In this document: piece after piece, positions 9,507 through 17,737 of the stretch
Layout of the letters: every line of letters begins with the position of its first letter
Numbering within the stretch: the first letter of the stretch is position 1
Assembly (NCBI GenBank): GCA_002720865.1
Contig: PBIO01000027.1
Span: 1-64,000, forward strand
DNA length: 64,000 nt
Reading direction: 5' to 3'
Origin: Halobacteriovorax sp.
GTDB taxonomy: Bacteria > Bdellovibrionota > Bacteriovoracia > Bacteriovoracales > Bacteriovoracaceae
Program-made: the position numbers and the translations under genes
Notes under the pieces: model-generated
Database searches by the model: none
What the model was told of the DNA's origin: nothing
The model's input: the letters and a program-made list of their open reading frames with translations, nothing else

Positions 9507-11000
9507 CTACGCAGTACCTTCTTTTGATAGTGACCTTTGTCTTGCGAACTCTTCCCCGGCTTCAATGGAAGTGGGGTATTTATTATTTACACAGGCCATG
9601 CATAATTCGTTTTTTTCAACCGCTTCTTTTAAATCGTCCTCATCCAAGTAAATAACTCTATTAGCCCCGATATAATCAGCAATTTCTTCTAAGTTTTTAT
9701 CATTAGCGATAAGTTCAGACTCTTTTGGAAAATCAATTCCATAAAAACAACCATGTCTTAATGGAGGACAAGTTATGGCCATGGTTATATCTTTAGCACC
9801 ATATTTTTTTAATAATTGAATTATCTTTTTACTGGTGGTTCCTCTCACGATGCTATCATCCACGAGAAGAATATTTTTTCCTTCAATTTCACTTCTTACA
9901 GGAGAGAGTTTAAGCTCTACGGCCTTCTCTCTTTTGTCTTGTGTATTTAAAATAAAACTTCTTTGAGTGTATCTATTTTTAATAAGTCCTTCACGATAAG
10001 GAAGCCCTAGTGACTCCGCCAATGCTATGGCTGAAGTTCTGGATGTGTCAGGAACTGGACATACTATATCTGGACGAATGACATTATTTTCTATTAGCTT
10101 ACGGGCCCTTCTCCCTAAAACTCTTCCTAGATTTAACCGGACTCCATAAATTGACTTACCTTCAAAGCTAGATTCAGCTGCAGAGAAGTAGACCCACTCA
10201 AACATACAAGGAGAAGCCGATTTTGGTGTTGCTAATTCTTCAGAATGTATTTCACCATTCTCTTGGATAAAGATAACTTCACCAGGTTTAATATCTCTTA
10301 CGTATTCAAAGCCTAAGAAGTTTAAGGCGTTTGTTTCACTAACTAGACAATGACTTACTATGTTTTTTTCACTATCCCAGACCTTTTTACCCAAAATTAA
10401 CGGTCGGATTCCTTGTGGGTCTCGCATTCCAAAAAGACCTACACCAGATAAAAGTCCTGCAATCGCATAAGCACCAATGGCCTTTTCAAAGATATTTTTT
10501 GCGCTGGCTTTAATATGTTCAAAGCTAATCTCAGCACCCCAATCACGTTTTTCCTGTACGCCATGACACCAGAGGTTCAAAAGTACTTCCACATCATTAT
10601 TGGTCAACTGTTGAATCTTATAATTTTCAGAAAACTCTTTTGCTAGTTGATGATAATTAACAAGATTCCCATTATGAACCATGCCAACACCAAAGGGATA
10701 ACCAGTTACGATAGGCTGGAGATCAGCCTTTCCATCAGTCCCCACAGTAGCGTATCGATTATGGCCGATGGCCATTCTTCCTTTTAATTTTTCTAGGTTT
10801 TCTAGGTCAAATACTTGAGAGACAAGGCCTAAATCTTTTTCACCTCGAAACTTTCCTCGTTCCTCATCATAACTAAGGATTCCGGCCGCATCTTGGCCTC
10901 TATGCTGTAAGGTCAATAATGCTCGATAAACTTCATAGGAAGCATTATTGAGCTTTAGGTCATCTGCTTTAGGGTGAACAAGTCCAATAATTCCGCACAT
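9507..11000 (-). CDS. purF: Glutamine PRPP amidotransferase, Fe-S type
   Basis: First committed step: converts PRPP and glutamine to phosphoribosylamine. It starts MCGIIG, so the nucleophile Cys2 follows Met directly and there is no propeptide. The PRPP loop is LLVDDSIVRGTTSKKI. Cysteines at PCMFEWVYF, in CPPLRHGCF and in LCMACVNNKYP match the ligands of the [4Fe-4S] cluster in Bacillus-type PurF (family knowledge). It is the first gene of the operon. The leader (11001-11147) shows no purine-riboswitch core. Confidence 0.96.
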   Translation of the reverse strand: MCGIIGLVHPKADDLKLNNASYEVYRALLTLQHRGQDAAGILSYDEERGKFRGEKDLGLVSQVFDLENLEKLKGRMAIGHNRYATVGTDGKADLQPIVTGYPFGVGMVHNGNLVNYHQLAKEFSENYKIQQLTNNDVEVLLNLWCHGVQEKRDWGAEISFEHIKASAKNIFEKAIGAYAIAGLLSGVGLFGMRDPQGIRPLILGKKVWDSEKNIVSHCLVSETNALNFLGFEYVRDIKPGEVIFIQENGEIHSEELATPKSASPCMFEWVYFSAAESSFEGKSIYGVRLNLGRVLGRRARKLIENNVIRPDIVCPVPDTSRTSAIALAESLGLPYREGLIKNRYTQRSFILNTQDKREKAVELKLSPVRSEIEGKNILLVDDSIVRGTTSKKIIQLLKKYGAKDITMAITCPPLRHGCFYGIDFPKESELIANDKNLEEIADYIGANRVIYLDEDDLKEAVEKNELCMACVNNKYPTSIEAGEEFARQRSLSKEGTA

Positions 11001-11147
11001 TAAATATCTCTCTTCGCTGTACCGTGTTGTGAAATCTCTATTTTCAGTTTAGTGATTTTTGGATTTGTTTGGCCAGTACTTTTTTAAATTATTCTAATAT
11101 TTACCATTAGTTTAGCCTAATACCAAATTAGCTTAATTCAAGAGAGT

Positions 11148-12092
11148 TTAATAGCTACCAATCAGGGCCTCGAACTTAATATAGTAGCTAAATACACCTT
11201 TCCAGTTATTGGATTTAGGAAACTCCAGGGATGGTCCCGTTTCTAGGTAGAACCATCTATTGTGCAGGAGCTGACGATAGCTAATATTAGTGGAATATTT
11301 ATCTATATAGAGATCTGGCCTAGACCTTCCCGTGGCCCTGGCATTAAAAGAAACGGCCCTTCTTTTACTGATCTGCCAGAAAATAGATGGTCCATGTTCT
11401 GTTTGAAACTCATCGGTTTCATCCATCCAGGTGGCTGAGTTTCTAAGCCTAAATAGTACAGTGGAGCTTATGGGTCTATCAAAATCTATAGTCGAGGTTT
11501 CCCCAAATCCATCTCGGCTAAACCAAAAAAACTCCTGTGAGAATCTAAACTCCCACTTCCCAAAATAGACAGATCTTCTTAATCGTAAGTTAGCAAAAAA
11601 CTGAGGAGGAATTTCAACCTTTACTCCCGTATTAAAGTTCAGGCTCCACTTGGAAGGTTCACTTAAAATGGCTTTTGTTAATTTATTTTGGGTTTTAGGC
11701 GCTTTAATATCTTTGCCTTCTGTTCCCGCCTCAGAAGGCTTCTCTTCTTTCTTGCTTTGCCCTTTAGCTGGTTCCTTAGAAAAAGATAGTTTTAATAAAT
11801 TTTCTAAGTATGGAAGCTTTAAACGAAATTTAATAAGCCCTTCATGCTCAATATCTCCATCCTTAGAAATACTCGTAATATAGGCCAATTTAATTTGGCT
11901 GCCATTTGCCTGATCCTCCGCTCTTTTAGAACCAAAGAAGCGATCAATTCTATTGCTAAGTCTTAAGACTCCCGTAGAAAGTTTTCCATGAACATTATCT
12001 ATAAGCTCAGTTCGTTTTGGCTTAGATGGGAGTTCTTCGGAAAATCCCGAACTTATAAATGACGCTACGAGTAGTATGGTTAATTTTAGCAT
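11148..12092 (-). CDS. Exported protein, probable outer-membrane beta-barrel
   Basis: Not recognised as a named family. A signal peptide (residues about 1-18) is followed by a polar region, a Lys/Glu-rich linker around residues 105-135, and a C-terminal half of alternating aromatic/polar strands (FRFSQEFFWFSRDG, NRWFYLETGPSLEF) ending in Tyr, as barrel proteins often do. It is transcribed divergently from apaG. Function unknown. Confidence 0.65.
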   Translation of the reverse strand: MLKLTILLVASFISSGFSEELPSKPKRTELIDNVHGKLSTGVLRLSNRIDRFFGSKRAEDQANGSQIKLAYITSISKDGDIEHEGLIKFRLKLPYLENLLKLSFSKEPAKGQSKKEEKPSEAGTEGKDIKAPKTQNKLTKAILSEPSKWSLNFNTGVKVEIPPQFFANLRLRRSVYFGKWEFRFSQEFFWFSRDGFGETSTIDFDRPISSTVLFRLRNSATWMDETDEFQTEHGPSIFWQISKRRAVSFNARATGRSRPDLYIDKYSTNISYRQLLHNRWFYLETGPSLEFPKSNNWKGVFSYYIKFEALIGSY

Positions 12093-12141
12093 TATTTATA
12101 ATTTTAAGTGCAAGGAATCACTTTGGGCAAGTTAAGTTTCC

Positions 12142-12170
12142 TTGACGTTCTTAAGGCCCTTAGCTTTAAT
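12142..12170 (+). promoter_or_regulatory. Sigma-70-like promoter for apaG
   Basis: TTGACG (12142-12147) and TTTAAT (12165-12170) are separated by exactly 17 bases; five of six bases match consensus in each box. The predicted mRNA start near 12177 leaves a leader of about 20 bases with an AAGGGG ribosome site. Confidence 0.6.
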
Positions 12171-12196
12171 GAGCCTTCATTTGTAAGGGGATACAC

Positions 12197-12613
12197 TTGA
12201 GTAAAGAAAAGTTTTTATATAGTGAAACTACGGACTGTATTCAGATAGAAGCTGCACCTTTTTATATTCCAGAAAGGTCCTCTCCAGTAGATAATTATTT
12301 TTTCTACGCCTACACCATCAAAATCACGAATCACGGACAACAAAGAGTTCAGTTGCTTTCTAGAAGTTGGCTGATTCGAAACGGAAAAAAAGAAGAAAAC
12401 GAAGTAAGAGGCGAAGGCGTTGTAGGTGAAAAACCTTTTATTGAGCCTGGTGAATCTTATCAATATACTAGCTTTTGCCCTATAACGACTTCTACAGGCA
12501 ATATGCGTGGAAAGTTTAAGTTTAGAAATGAAGCTGATCTAGATTTTTGGGTTCCGATCCCGGTTTTCTTTCTAAGAAAGCCCGAGACCTTTTTCCCTCA
12601 GGTGCATGCGTAA
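12197..12613 (+). CDS. apaG: ApaG domain protein
   Basis: Small immunoglobulin-like fold protein of the ApaG/DUF525 family, linked in other bacteria to Co/Mg tolerance but without an established biochemical role. Hallmarks are FFYAYTIKITNHG, VQLLSRSWLI, GEGVVGEKPFIEPGESYQYTS and TGNMRGKF. Length 138 is normal. Translation begins at TTG with AAGGGG six bases upstream. It is a single-gene unit with its own promoter. Confidence 0.93.
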   Translation: MSKEKFLYSETTDCIQIEAAPFYIPERSSPVDNYFFYAYTIKITNHGQQRVQLLSRSWLIRNGKKEENEVRGEGVVGEKPFIEPGESYQYTSFCPITTSTGNMRGKFKFRNEADLDFWVPIPVFFLRKPETFFPQVHA

Positions 12614-12618
12614 GCAAG

Positions 12619-13200
12619 TTAGTGCATTCCACCTCGTAAAACTGAAGTCACAGTATAGGCACCAATAAATTTAATCTTCTTGATAGTAAGTGAAATCTTA
12701 AGCCAGCCCGTAGCATTTACATCGCTATGATACCAAACATAGGCCCACCACTTTCCAGATACTGGAAGTACCTTAACTTTATAAGTATCTTTATATTTAC
12801 CAAAAGATTCCCTTCCTTCAAAAATAAGGGTCGCTTTATCATTGGTAAGTTTTCCATCGCGCTCTAATAAGCGGTAGCCTTCAGGCGTAGCAAATTCGAT
12901 TGGTAAAACTTGGTCAATTCCCCCTGACTGATGCTTTTTAGGAAAAGGAACAAAAAGCTTTGGTTTAATTTTATACCTTAAGGAAACGATAAACTCTCTA
13001 GGGTTCAAATTAAGTTTCGAAATTTTTATATGACCACTTTTATGATATTTACCTTTCACAACGTCATGGTGGATTGTCATAGAGTCATCAAAGAACTGAT
13101 CTAAGTATGAGTCGTAATCATGGGTGAATGCTTTAGATTCAAAAGAAAAAATTACACTGAAAAGTAACAAGGCTAAAGCGCCGTACTGGGCCATCTTCAT
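12619..13200 (-). CDS. Exported protein of unknown function
   Basis: Not recognised. The preferred ATG at 13200 has GGAGG about seven bases upstream and gives a clean signal peptide (MKMAQYGALALLL, cleavage near SKA-FTH); an upstream in-frame start at 13230 has no such site. The mature part of about 165 residues is rich in beta-type segments and ends VLRGGMH. Predicted periplasmic. It ends convergently with apaG, five bases away. Confidence 0.7.
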   Translation of the reverse strand: MKMAQYGALALLLFSVIFSFESKAFTHDYDSYLDQFFDDSMTIHHDVVKGKYHKSGHIKISKLNLNPREFIVSLRYKIKPKLFVPFPKKHQSGGIDQVLPIEFATPEGYRLLERDGKLTNDKATLIFEGRESFGKYKDTYKVKVLPVSGKWWAYVWYHSDVNATGWLKISLTIKKIKFIGAYTVTSVLRGGMH

Positions 13201-13357
13201 CAATATCCTCCCTGACATTGAAAATCTCAACTATAGGACCATTAAATCAAGTTTTACTAATCTTGTCCTCTTTACTTGGGTTATGTAAGAATTTGTTAAT
13301 AAAGCATTTCACTCAGGCATTCTTTAATCCTAGTTCCTTGTATGGTTTAATAGGTCC

Positions 13358-14308
13358 ATGAAAATCTTAATACTGACTTCAATGATATTTCTTTTCTCCT
13401 GCCAAAATATGGCCGTAGAAAGAAATCCTAATAGTTTTAGTTTTGAGTTCGACCCAAGCAGGTCCTGCGCTGATATCGATATTGTTCTAGAGGATTTAAA
13501 CACTCATAGCGACTATAAGTATGATAAAAATGAACTCTCCACATGGCTCGAGTCTAGAGGTGCAACCAAGGCCATAGCTTTAGTTGCCCATGGTTTAAAC
13601 TTAAAACCAAGTAAGATGAATGCTCTTGCAAAAGTTCTTACATCTAATGGAACAGAGGTCCTAAGAGTTAGCCTCGCTGGGCATCGGGGATCAAAAAAAG
13701 AAGGACTTTTTACTACTCATCAAACCTGGAGAAATGAATTTCAGGCCCATTATTGTTTGGCCAAGAAAAGAGCCCAGTCTCTAAACGTTCCCCTTTATTT
13801 TCTGGGCTTCTCCCTGGGAGCATTAGCAGGAGTCGATTTCTTAAATACCCAAGTTTCCCATCTCGTAGAAAAAATGGTCCTAATCTCTCCTGCCACTGAT
13901 GTTCACTGGTACAGCAAAATTCCTGGTAACTTAGGATGGATTGGAGGAAGGATTAGTCTTCCAAGTAAAAATATAAAGGCCTATAGAAGTCAACCTAGCA
14001 CAAGTTTAGCTTCCTATCGCGCAATGAAGGAATCGCAGGAATCTTTAGATGAAATCAGCTTAAGTTCTTTAAATATACCAACGATGATATTTGTAGATCC
14101 AGATGATGAGCTTGTAAGCTTAAAAAAAATAAACAAAAGAATTAATAAACAAAGATTAGACAACTGGAAAACTAAGTCCATCAACAACAGTGGGTCTACT
14201 TTAAAGAAGACATACCACCACCTAGTAGTAGACAAGGCCAGTATGGGCTCCCACCAATGGGAAATTGTTAAGAAAAATATAATTGATCACTTTAATCTTA
14301 AGGAATAA
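13358..14308 (+). CDS. Lipoprotein alpha/beta hydrolase
   Basis: Predicted envelope lipoprotein esterase/lipase. A signal peptide with lipobox FLFSC (Cys near residue 15) precedes an alpha/beta-hydrolase domain: AHGLNLKPSKM (oxyanion-side HG), nucleophile elbow GFSLGA (Ser near residue 150), an Asp in VDPDDEL and a late His (YHHLVVDK). Resembles serine aminopeptidase/monoacylglycerol lipase-type hydrolases; substrate unknown. Confidence 0.82.
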   Translation: MKILILTSMIFLFSCQNMAVERNPNSFSFEFDPSRSCADIDIVLEDLNTHSDYKYDKNELSTWLESRGATKAIALVAHGLNLKPSKMNALAKVLTSNGTEVLRVSLAGHRGSKKEGLFTTHQTWRNEFQAHYCLAKKRAQSLNVPLYFLGFSLGALAGVDFLNTQVSHLVEKMVLISPATDVHWYSKIPGNLGWIGGRISLPSKNIKAYRSQPSTSLASYRAMKESQESLDEISLSSLNIPTMIFVDPDDELVSLKKINKRINKQRLDNWKTKSINNSGSTLKKTYHHLVVDKASMGSHQWEIVKKNIIDHFNLKE

Positions 14309-14335
14309 AAAAAGGCCTCTTAAAAGAGGCCTTCT
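14305..14335 (-). terminator. Intrinsic terminator between convergent genes
   Basis: Perfect 10-bp arms (14312-14321 and 14324-14333) with a 2-base loop. Read on the minus strand the stem is followed by a run of seven T, so it primarily ends the coiled-coil gene; the plus-strand side is less T-rich. Confidence 0.85.
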
Positions 14336-14361
14336 CAATATTAAAATATCTTAAAAGTTTT

Positions 14362-15408
14362 TTATTTTCCAAGAGTCGTGGCTTCTGCTGCTACATCTCT
14401 TTCAACTTTTTCACCAAGAGCTTCAATAATTTTAGCTCCCCTTTGCTTATCATTTAAATGATCAAGAGACTTTTTAACAATCTCTGGTGAAAGCTTATTA
14501 ACATCATCAGCGCCCTTAGCCGCGCACATAGTTTGGTATTCACAAACAGAACCCATAGCATTTGCGATTTGAGAATTAACATAACTCCCTAAGGCCGTAT
14601 TTCCAATCTTTTCTCTCAACTCAGGATTCTCTGTAAAAACATTTTTAAGCTCTGACTTAGAAACACCTAATTTTGTCGCTAGTGAATCTAAATCCCGGAG
14701 CATTAACTCTGCTTCAAGCGAAGCGTTTTTTCCATTTTGAATCATTTGCCCAACAGCTAAATGTAATGTAGGTGCTACTTTTGCTCCAAGGTATTCTTTA
14801 GAAGCTTTTTGAAAAGTCTCAAGACCCTTTTGAGCCTCACCAAAGCTTGTTTGAGCCGCGACTAGCTCTTCCTTCTTTTTAGAAATTGTTCCTTCATACT
14901 CTTTTTTCTGTTGCTCGTAACTCTTTAATGAAGCTTCATATTCTTTTTGCTTACTTTCCGCTTCCTGAATACTTTTTTGCGCTGAGGTAATTAAGTTTTG
15001 ATAGTCATCAGCGCCCTTCTTCTTACTGTACCAAGGCGTAGAAAAGTTTCTATCTTTAATTGCTTGCTCTAAAGCCACTTCATACTCTTTTACCTTCTGA
15101 CGTAAGTTGGCCGATTCTGACTTCTTGGCTTCAATTCTCTTTTTGGTTGGAGCAATATATCTGTTCTCATAATTTTTTAAACTTTTATCGTATGAAGCAA
15201 GTTTAGCCTCTAGCTGTTTAACAGATGAATTAGCATTAGCGATAGCTTTGCTTCTTTCTTTTTCTCTACTAGATTCTACTTTTTGAAGGGCCTTTAATTG
15301 GTCCTGATAAGACTCAACAAGTTCTTCAATACCGCTATTTCTGCCAAAGCCAAAAGCTTGAGAGCTTAAACCAAGGGCAAGTACACTAATAATAATTTTA
15401 TTTTTCAT
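14362..15408 (-). CDS. Periplasmic coiled-coil protein
   Basis: Not assigned to a family. Signal peptide MKNKIIISVLALGLSSQAFG, then residues about 30-210 are nearly continuous heptad-like Lys/Glu/Gln-rich helix (KQKEYEASLKSYEQQKKEYE and neighbours). A C-terminal globular part carries a Cys pair (CEYQTMC). Likely a soluble periplasmic or peptidoglycan-associated structural protein. Monocistronic, with its own terminator. Confidence 0.75.
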   Translation of the reverse strand: MKNKIIISVLALGLSSQAFGFGRNSGIEELVESYQDQLKALQKVESSREKERSKAIANANSSVKQLEAKLASYDKSLKNYENRYIAPTKKRIEAKKSESANLRQKVKEYEVALEQAIKDRNFSTPWYSKKKGADDYQNLITSAQKSIQEAESKQKEYEASLKSYEQQKKEYEGTISKKKEELVAAQTSFGEAQKGLETFQKASKEYLGAKVAPTLHLAVGQMIQNGKNASLEAELMLRDLDSLATKLGVSKSELKNVFTENPELREKIGNTALGSYVNSQIANAMGSVCEYQTMCAAKGADDVNKLSPEIVKKSLDHLNDKQRGAKIIEALGEKVERDVAAEATTLGK

Positions 15409-15569
15409 CGTTCCTCCACTTTTTATAAATAAAAACTAAAGTCTCATCGGATGATCGATGAATTTACTTTACTTAAAAACAATGGCTTAGATGGAATATC
15501 CGAGGTTATCCCTTTAGTAAAATTAGAGGGTTAGCTAATCTAGCCTCCCCATGATACCATAATATAAGA

Positions 15570-15595
15570 ACCTACTGGGAAGGTAGCCCAGAGGT
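15570..15595 (+). promoter_or_regulatory. Leader hairpin next to the HNH gene ribosome site
   Basis: ACCT-A-CTGGG pairs with CCCAG-AGGT across a 7-base loop: nine pairs with one bulged A. It ends two bases before the AAAGGAG ribosome site of the HNH gene, so it could influence initiation. Structure is visible; a regulatory role is inference. Confidence 0.35.
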
Positions 15596-15609
15596 AAAGG
15601 AGTCCACGC

Positions 15610-16134
15610 ATGAGAACATTAGTGCTGGATAGTACGTACTTCCCCGTAAAGATTGTTGGCTGGCAAAAGGCCATGATCTTGCTCATCACCGGAAGGGCCG
15701 AAATCGTCACAGAGTATGAGGATAATATTATCCGAACTGTGTCACAGTCCTTTCAGCTTCCAAAGATTTTAAGACTTAACAATAAACACAAGGCCCAAAA
15801 AAAGGTTAAGTTTACAAGAATGAATGTTTTTTGGAGAGATGCTTTTAAGTGCCAGTACTGTCTTACCCAATTACCTGCTTCTAGTTTAACATTTGACCAT
15901 GTTATCCCATCCTCTAAGGGTGGAGATACCTCTTGGGAAAACGTCGTAACCTGTTGTCCCGGCTGTAATACTAAAAAAGGTGATAAGCCATTAGATAGCA
16001 CAGGAATGAAGCTTTATAAAAAACCCATTCAGCCAGACTGGTCACCCCAATTATGCTTAAGGTTAAAAATTGACGACCCAGCGGAGTGGTATGACTGGCT
16101 GCCTGGCTCAAAAACACTCTCTATGGCCATTTAA
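15610..16134 (+). CDS. HNH endonuclease family protein
   Basis: A 174-residue protein with an N-terminal region (LVLDSTYFPVKIVGWQKAM) typical of stand-alone bacterial HNH proteins. The zinc/HNH core follows: CQYC, then LTFDHVIPSSKGG (catalytic His), then CCPGCNTKKGDK. The fold is a metal-dependent nuclease; the cellular target is not known. No mobile-element context is visible, so it looks like a resident gene. ATG with AAAGGAG. Confidence 0.88.
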   Translation: MRTLVLDSTYFPVKIVGWQKAMILLITGRAEIVTEYEDNIIRTVSQSFQLPKILRLNNKHKAQKKVKFTRMNVFWRDAFKCQYCLTQLPASSLTFDHVIPSSKGGDTSWENVVTCCPGCNTKKGDKPLDSTGMKLYKKPIQPDWSPQLCLRLKIDDPAEWYDWLPGSKTLSMAI

Positions 16135-16329
16135 AATTAGCCACGGATAGTTCTCAAATAGCTCTTTTAATTTAAAAAAGATGATCTATATCAATATTTT
16201 TATTTTATACTTTTTCAAGCAATAAATGTCTAATATTACATTCTTCTTAATTGTCTCAACATATTTCTTATTAATTTTACCCCAGAGTAACCGATACTTG
16301 TTTAACCTAGATATATAAAGGAAAGGTGG

Positions 16330-17736
16330 ATGGATAAAGAAGTTATCATCATTAGTGATCCAACATATGAATGGGCCAAATCCATGGGTCATTTTTTATG
16401 CTCAGTAGACTTTAAGCCTATAATTTTAGGTAGCGGAAAAGAAATCCAAAAAGAAATTTACGAAAATTCTGAAGTAACCACTCTTCTTTTAAATTTTGAA
16501 ACTGAAAATCATTCAGCTCTTGAAGTGCTTAGGTACATCAAGTCTATGAAGCCTAGTTTAAGAGTCTTTATGATCTTTGATAGTCAAAAAACTTTTGAAG
16601 AATCTGGTCTAGAGAAAAATGACCTCATTAAACTGGGAGTCACAAGCCATTTAATAAAACCTTTTAATAATCAAAAAGTCTCTAACCTCTTAAGTGGTGG
16701 TCAAAAGTTTGATACCTGGAAAGATACTACCAGATCATCAAGTGAGGAAGGGCCGCAAGAGATTGAAGCGGAAGATAAACAGTTCACAAGAATTAAACTA
16801 AAAGACTTTGCCGCTGGAGCAAGAACCGTATTTGACCACTATATTAAACTTGGAAATAAGAGGTATTTAAAAATCCTTCACCGTGGAGAAACTTTTAGTG
16901 TCAAAAGAATTACCGCTTATAGTGAAAAAGAAGTTGAGTATCTTTACTTTAAATCAAGTGAAAGAACAGAATACATAAATTATCTAAATAATTTAATTTC
17001 TAAAATTGCTCTAAAGCCAAATATTAAAACAAGTCAAAAACTTAATATGATGAAAATGGGAAGCGAACTTTTAGTTGAAGAGATTTATACAAAGGGTCTT
17101 TCCCCCTCTTTAATGAAAGAATCTAAATCCATCACCGAAGGGGTTCAAAAATGTTTAAAAGGGAACCCAGACCTTTTTAAGCTCTTAAGAAATCTTAACG
17201 AAGAAGATCCAAGCGCCTATTCTAAGGCCTACTTGACCTCTCTTTTTTCTGGAATGATCTGTATTCAAATTCCATGGGCCGGAAAACGAACTGCTGATAT
17301 TGTTGGCGAGGCTTCTTTCTTACTAGATCTTGGTATTCTAAAGATACCACCAGCAGAAAGAAATATTGACCCAAAATTAATGAAACCTGAAGAACTAAAA
17401 AGATATCACTCCCATCCGCTACTATCTGTTGAAATGCTTGAATCCTATAATTTTATTAGCGATAGCGTTAAGCAGGTTATCCTTGATCACCATGAGTATG
17501 TAAATGGTGAAGGATACCCCAAAGGCATTAGCGGTGTTCAGATTTTCCCACTTGCAAAGATTGTTTGTTTCGCCTCTGAATTTGCGGAATATATTTTACA
17601 TAAAAAGGTTTCCCCTGTTGATGGAATGAAGGAGCTCTTAGTTGCCAAGAAAAGCTTACATAAATATGACGCTGAAATTGTAAAATGTTTCGTGGCCTCT
17701 TTAATGCAAAAAGACTTTGCGAGCAAGGCAAGTTAA
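16330..17736 (+). CDS. Degenerate receiver + middle domain + HD-GYP-like protein
   Basis: Residues 1-120 fold like a response-regulator receiver, but the phospho-acceptor Asp is Asn (LLLNFETE, near residue 55) while the switch Lys remains (LIKPF). Residues about 168-216 (FDHYIKLGNKRYLKILHRG) match a domain shared with the proteins at 28516 and 29859. The C-terminus is HD-GYP-like: the HD motif is altered (LLDLGILKIP, His lost), but HHEYVNGEGYP is kept. HD-GYP proteins hydrolyse c-di-GMP; with the His missing, activity is doubtful and binding or scaffolding is possible. It heads the first signalling cluster. Confidence 0.82.
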   Translation: MDKEVIIISDPTYEWAKSMGHFLCSVDFKPIILGSGKEIQKEIYENSEVTTLLLNFETENHSALEVLRYIKSMKPSLRVFMIFDSQKTFEESGLEKNDLIKLGVTSHLIKPFNNQKVSNLLSGGQKFDTWKDTTRSSSEEGPQEIEAEDKQFTRIKLKDFAAGARTVFDHYIKLGNKRYLKILHRGETFSVKRITAYSEKEVEYLYFKSSERTEYINYLNNLISKIALKPNIKTSQKLNMMKMGSELLVEEIYTKGLSPSLMKESKSITEGVQKCLKGNPDLFKLLRNLNEEDPSAYSKAYLTSLFSGMICIQIPWAGKRTADIVGEASFLLDLGILKIPPAERNIDPKLMKPEELKRYHSHPLLSVEMLESYNFISDSVKQVILDHHEYVNGEGYPKGISGVQIFPLAKIVCFASEFAEYILHKKVSPVDGMKELLVAKKSLHKYDAEIVKCFVASLMQKDFASKAS

Positions 17737-17737
17737 A

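Noticed and set aside
11001-11147. Possible purine riboswitch ahead of purF
   Set aside because: The region is AT-rich, and I could not find the conserved junction and loop bases of a purine aptamer. A promoter must lie here but I could not place its boxes with confidence.
15610-16134. HNH protein as evidence for a mobile intron or prophage
   Set aside because: No intron, phage or recombinase genes beside it; its N-terminal domain is typical of chromosomal stand-alone HNH proteins.
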